From Psilocybe azurescens (lineage: Eukaryota > Basidiomycota > Agaricomycetes > Agaricales > Agrocybaceae): a stretch of DNA of 64,000 nt. A program made the position numbers and the translations under genes. The first letter of the stretch is position 1; every line of letters begins with the position of its first letter. The DNA is taken from the NCBI GenBank assembly GCA_023853785.1, contig JAJIRX010000602.1:124001-188000 (forward strand), written 5' to 3'. This document shows positions 61,822 to 64,000 of this stretch, piece by piece. The notes beneath the pieces were generated by a model. It was not told where the DNA came from. It saw only the letters and a program-made list of their open reading frames with translations, and made no database searches.

Positions 61822-62764
61822 TTATTTATTATTTGAGCCAAGTATACATTCTCTGACGAAGTATTCATGAAATCGGTTGTCGTTCGTGAGTTCCGGGTGG
61901 AAAGTGGTGAGAAAATGGAGTCCTTGGCGTAAGGCGACGAATATCTTGGGTTCCTCAGAATGGCCCGGAGAAGCCAGAGACGGCGGCAGAAGATTGGGGG
62001 AAAGTTTGGCAATAACTTTGATTGGAGGGGTCGTCCGGTGAAGGTGTTAATTTTAGGACAACCTGGAAAAAGATTAGGTATTTTTAGACAAACGACACCT
62101 TGGAGATAGTCTTTATCTATATCTTACCGGTGCGCGTATGAAAACGCCAGTAAACGGGTCTTCTGGATTACGAAGGCCTTCGACATCCAGTGCTGCCTCA
62201 AATGACTCAACCTGTGATACGTTACAACTTATTTTCAGTTCATAATCCTTGTAGATCGAAGGGAGAAAACGGACCTGTGATCCCCATCCGTTGCGAGCAA
62301 TCGTGATAGACATTCCACCCAGTAATTCTTGACCGCCCTTCTTCGCATTCTCGACGACTTGGGAGAGTAAAATAGCGCCTGCACACGTGCCCCAGACAGG
62401 CTTGGATTTGACAAATTCCCTGAGCGGTTCAAGTACACCGGAGATGCGTGCGAGCAACGCAATCGTCGTGCTCTCTGCAGCATTATCTGATTTAGCGTAC
62501 ATTATATGCGTCTCTGGACATCACTGACCCCCTCCAGGGATAATCAAAGCATCACATCTTCCAAGATCATCTGGTGTTTTGACAAATATTACCTCCAATT
62601 TTCTGGCTAGTGGTAGCTTTTCTAGAGCTGTCTTGTGCTCGACAAATGCACCCTGCAGAGCTGATTACACATAATCAGTCCCTTTCCAGAATTATTGCGC
62701 GAGCATGCTCACCAAGTATGCCAATAACGACCTTCTGTGCTCTGTCCCCTAGAGTTACAGTCAT
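61822..62764 (-). CDS. Pyridoxal 5'-phosphate synthase glutaminase subunit (Pdx2/Sno1)
   Basis: Start at 62764 (MTVTLGDRAQKVVIGILALQ). Class I glutamine amidotransferase motifs follow: ALIIPGGESTTIALLA (oxyanion/Ser region), VWGTCAGAILLS with the nucleophile Cys (about 62380) and LLTTFHPELTNDNRFHEYF with the His-x-Glu pair (about 61880). The protein releases ammonia from glutamine for Pdx1, which builds PLP from ribose 5-phosphate and glyceraldehyde 3-phosphate. Pdx1 is not in this window. Four exons. The C-terminus is ECILGSNNK. The GGGG run at 62027-62030 (CCCC on the coding strand) holds one base too many: deleting it joins SPDDP to PIKVIAKLS. Confidence 0.9.
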
Positions 62765-63084
62765 TGATAATAGTTCCGGATAAAAGGCAGTAATACAGGT
62801 TCCAAGTAATTCACAATCGCTGTAACACTTTGTCGTAACCTGTTATGTTATGAGAAAAGCAAGATCACTTGTGCGATAAGAAAGATACATTTGTATTAGC
62901 TAGATCACATACAGTCAGCACGGCAATGACTCGAGCATTGTCACTGTGAACATTGCTGATATCAATGACAGGATCAGAAAATTGTTCTGTGGTCCGAGCG
63001 CACGGGTGTGACCGTGTGACCGCTTTTGTGTTCAAGACGAAATGCCCCAGACCTCAAAATACACCTCTCTCCTCTACCACCACA
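62765..63084. promoter_or_regulatory. Divergent promoter region, Pdx2 / RNA-binding protein
   Basis: 320 bp between two divergent start codons. The right end is CT-rich (63050-63080), typical of a highly expressed fungal gene. No specific operator can be named. Confidence 0.4.
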
Positions 63085-64000
63085 ATGTCCGACCTCGATG
63101 CTGACCTCTATGGCGGTAAGTTTCTGTGACTATGTCTTTTGTTTACGCTTGCTGAATGTGTTATCTAGATCTGTACGGAAATGATGAGGGAGACAATGAG
63201 CAGCTTCAAGAGGAACTGGACACGCCAGCAGAACCGCCAGCGGCAGAAGTCGTAGTGAAAACGGAAGTGCCTGAAGTTTCTTCAAAACCTGTCACCGAGA
63301 AGCTGCATACAAATGGCACGCAGTCTCAAGCTCCAACGACGAATGGTATTCCGCAGCAAACAACATACGCCCAACAAGCACCACAACAGATCCCGACATA
63401 CGAACAGCCTCTACCGAATGACTACCGAGAGGCGCTTACACCACGGACGGACGGTGGTTATCAAAACATTGCAGGTGCTGAGCGGTCAGTACGCCCGTCA
63501 GAAATGAAGGATGAAGGGTAAGAAATTTTACCATCGCGATAACTGACGCTGTCTCCTCCCAAGGCAATCTACTGTGGGCCATTAGCTGCCTATATAATCC
63601 TAAGACTCTCGCGTAGTCAGTCGCTCGTCTAAGCTAGCTCTAGCGTATCTGCAGCACATTGCTAGGTCTAGGCTAAGCTACCAACACGTTCATGTCCCGG
63701 TCCCACAGTAGAGTCTTCCATCTTCTCTTTCTCTTGTCATAACGCATTCTGTTTAGCCTACCGATACTAATAGCAATTTTTGCTTTTTCTATATCTGTCT
63801 CTTCCATATACATCTTCCGCAAACTCCCTTCAACATCCGCATCAAATCTGCAATTATTCCTATCCTACGCATGTCGCACATTTCTATAGCAAAATGTTCA
63901 TCGGTGGTCTAAATTGGGATACTACGGATGGTACATACAACTTCTTACTGTCGTTACATATTCTTATCGCTAAATTTTCCATATCACGTAGAGTCACTGC
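63085..64000 (+). CDS. Hrp1/Nab4-like RNA-binding protein, 5' part; continues beyond the right edge
   Basis: Exon 1 (63085-63115) and exon 2 (about 63170-63518) encode an acidic, Gln/Pro-rich N-terminus: MSDLDADLYGD, LYGNDEGDNEQLQEELDTP and QQTTYAQQAPQQIPTYEQPL. Exon 3, from about 63891, opens an RRM with KMFIGGLNWDTTD, the RNP2 strand of Hrp1/Nab4 and Musashi-type proteins. Hrp1 is a cleavage-factor and shuttling hnRNP acting in mRNA 3'-end formation and export. The second intron (63519-63890) is about 370 bp, far longer than the others in the window. The second RRM lies outside. Confidence 0.87.

Noticed and set aside
61572..62012. Separate 146-residue minus-strand gene
   Set aside because: It overlaps the last exon of Pdx2 in the wrong frame. 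The correct frame carries the conserved FHPEL motif.
1..64000. CRISPR arrays, bacterial operons, rRNA genes, intact LTR retrotransposons or viral genes
   Set aside because: I looked for direct-repeat arrays, long terminal repeats, reverse transcriptase or integrase motifs and rRNA-like sequence and saw none.

Overview
The window is fungal nuclear DNA, almost certainly from an agaricomycete basidiomycete. The genes carry many short (about 50-70 bp) GT-AG introns. Recognisable families include an Yta7/ATAD2-type AAA ATPase, Urb1/Npa1, a SAMHD1-like HD protein, MGMT, GH85, an S10 carboxypeptidase, Pdx2/Sno1 and an Hrp1-like RRM protein. There are also typical mushroom accessory genes: F-box/LRR protein, P450s, UbiA-type enzyme and small secreted proteins. 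I cannot name the genus from sequence alone.

Layout. 1-2743 (-): Yta7/ATAD2-like AAA gene, running off the left edge. 4630-5579 (+): D123-family protein. 8106-10511 (+): ferric-reductase-like protein of 11 exons. 11325-21764 (-): accessory block with P450 A, a UbiA-superfamily enzyme and P450 B, separated by long gene-poor stretches; this is a candidate meroterpenoid/terpenoid locus. 22163-22812 (-): MGMT. 23074-30115 (-): Urb1. 30601-32843 (+): SAMHD1-like HD protein, divergent from Urb1. 33394-34437 (+): a broken unrecognised gene. 34643-35927 (-): alpha/beta hydrolase. 36741-38559 (+): F-box gene.

38560-52580 is the most unusual region. A two-gene module, a 127-residue small secreted protein (+) facing a multi-pass membrane protein (-), has been tandemly duplicated. 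Four intact secreted-protein genes remain (39777, 43432, 46554, 48423), but only the last membrane gene is whole. The earlier copies are internally deleted remnants fusing the first exon to the tail. One remnant carries a 542-bp non-autonomous DNA transposon with 25-bp terminal inverted repeats, a perfect 8-bp target duplication, eight same-orientation subterminal CCGGACA repeats and a tRNA-like core.

53207-64000 is ordinary again: LRRC40-like LRR protein (-), GH85 endo-beta-N-acetylglucosaminidase (+), serine carboxypeptidase (-), Pdx2 glutaminase subunit of PLP synthase (-), and the 5' part of an Hrp1-like RNA-binding protein (+).

A pattern runs across the whole window. Most conserved genes are interrupted by one-base gains or losses, nearly always in short homopolymers and in both directions. 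More than twenty such sites are visible. This looks more like assembly or base-calling error than mass pseudogenisation. Gene models here should be read with those breaks in mind.
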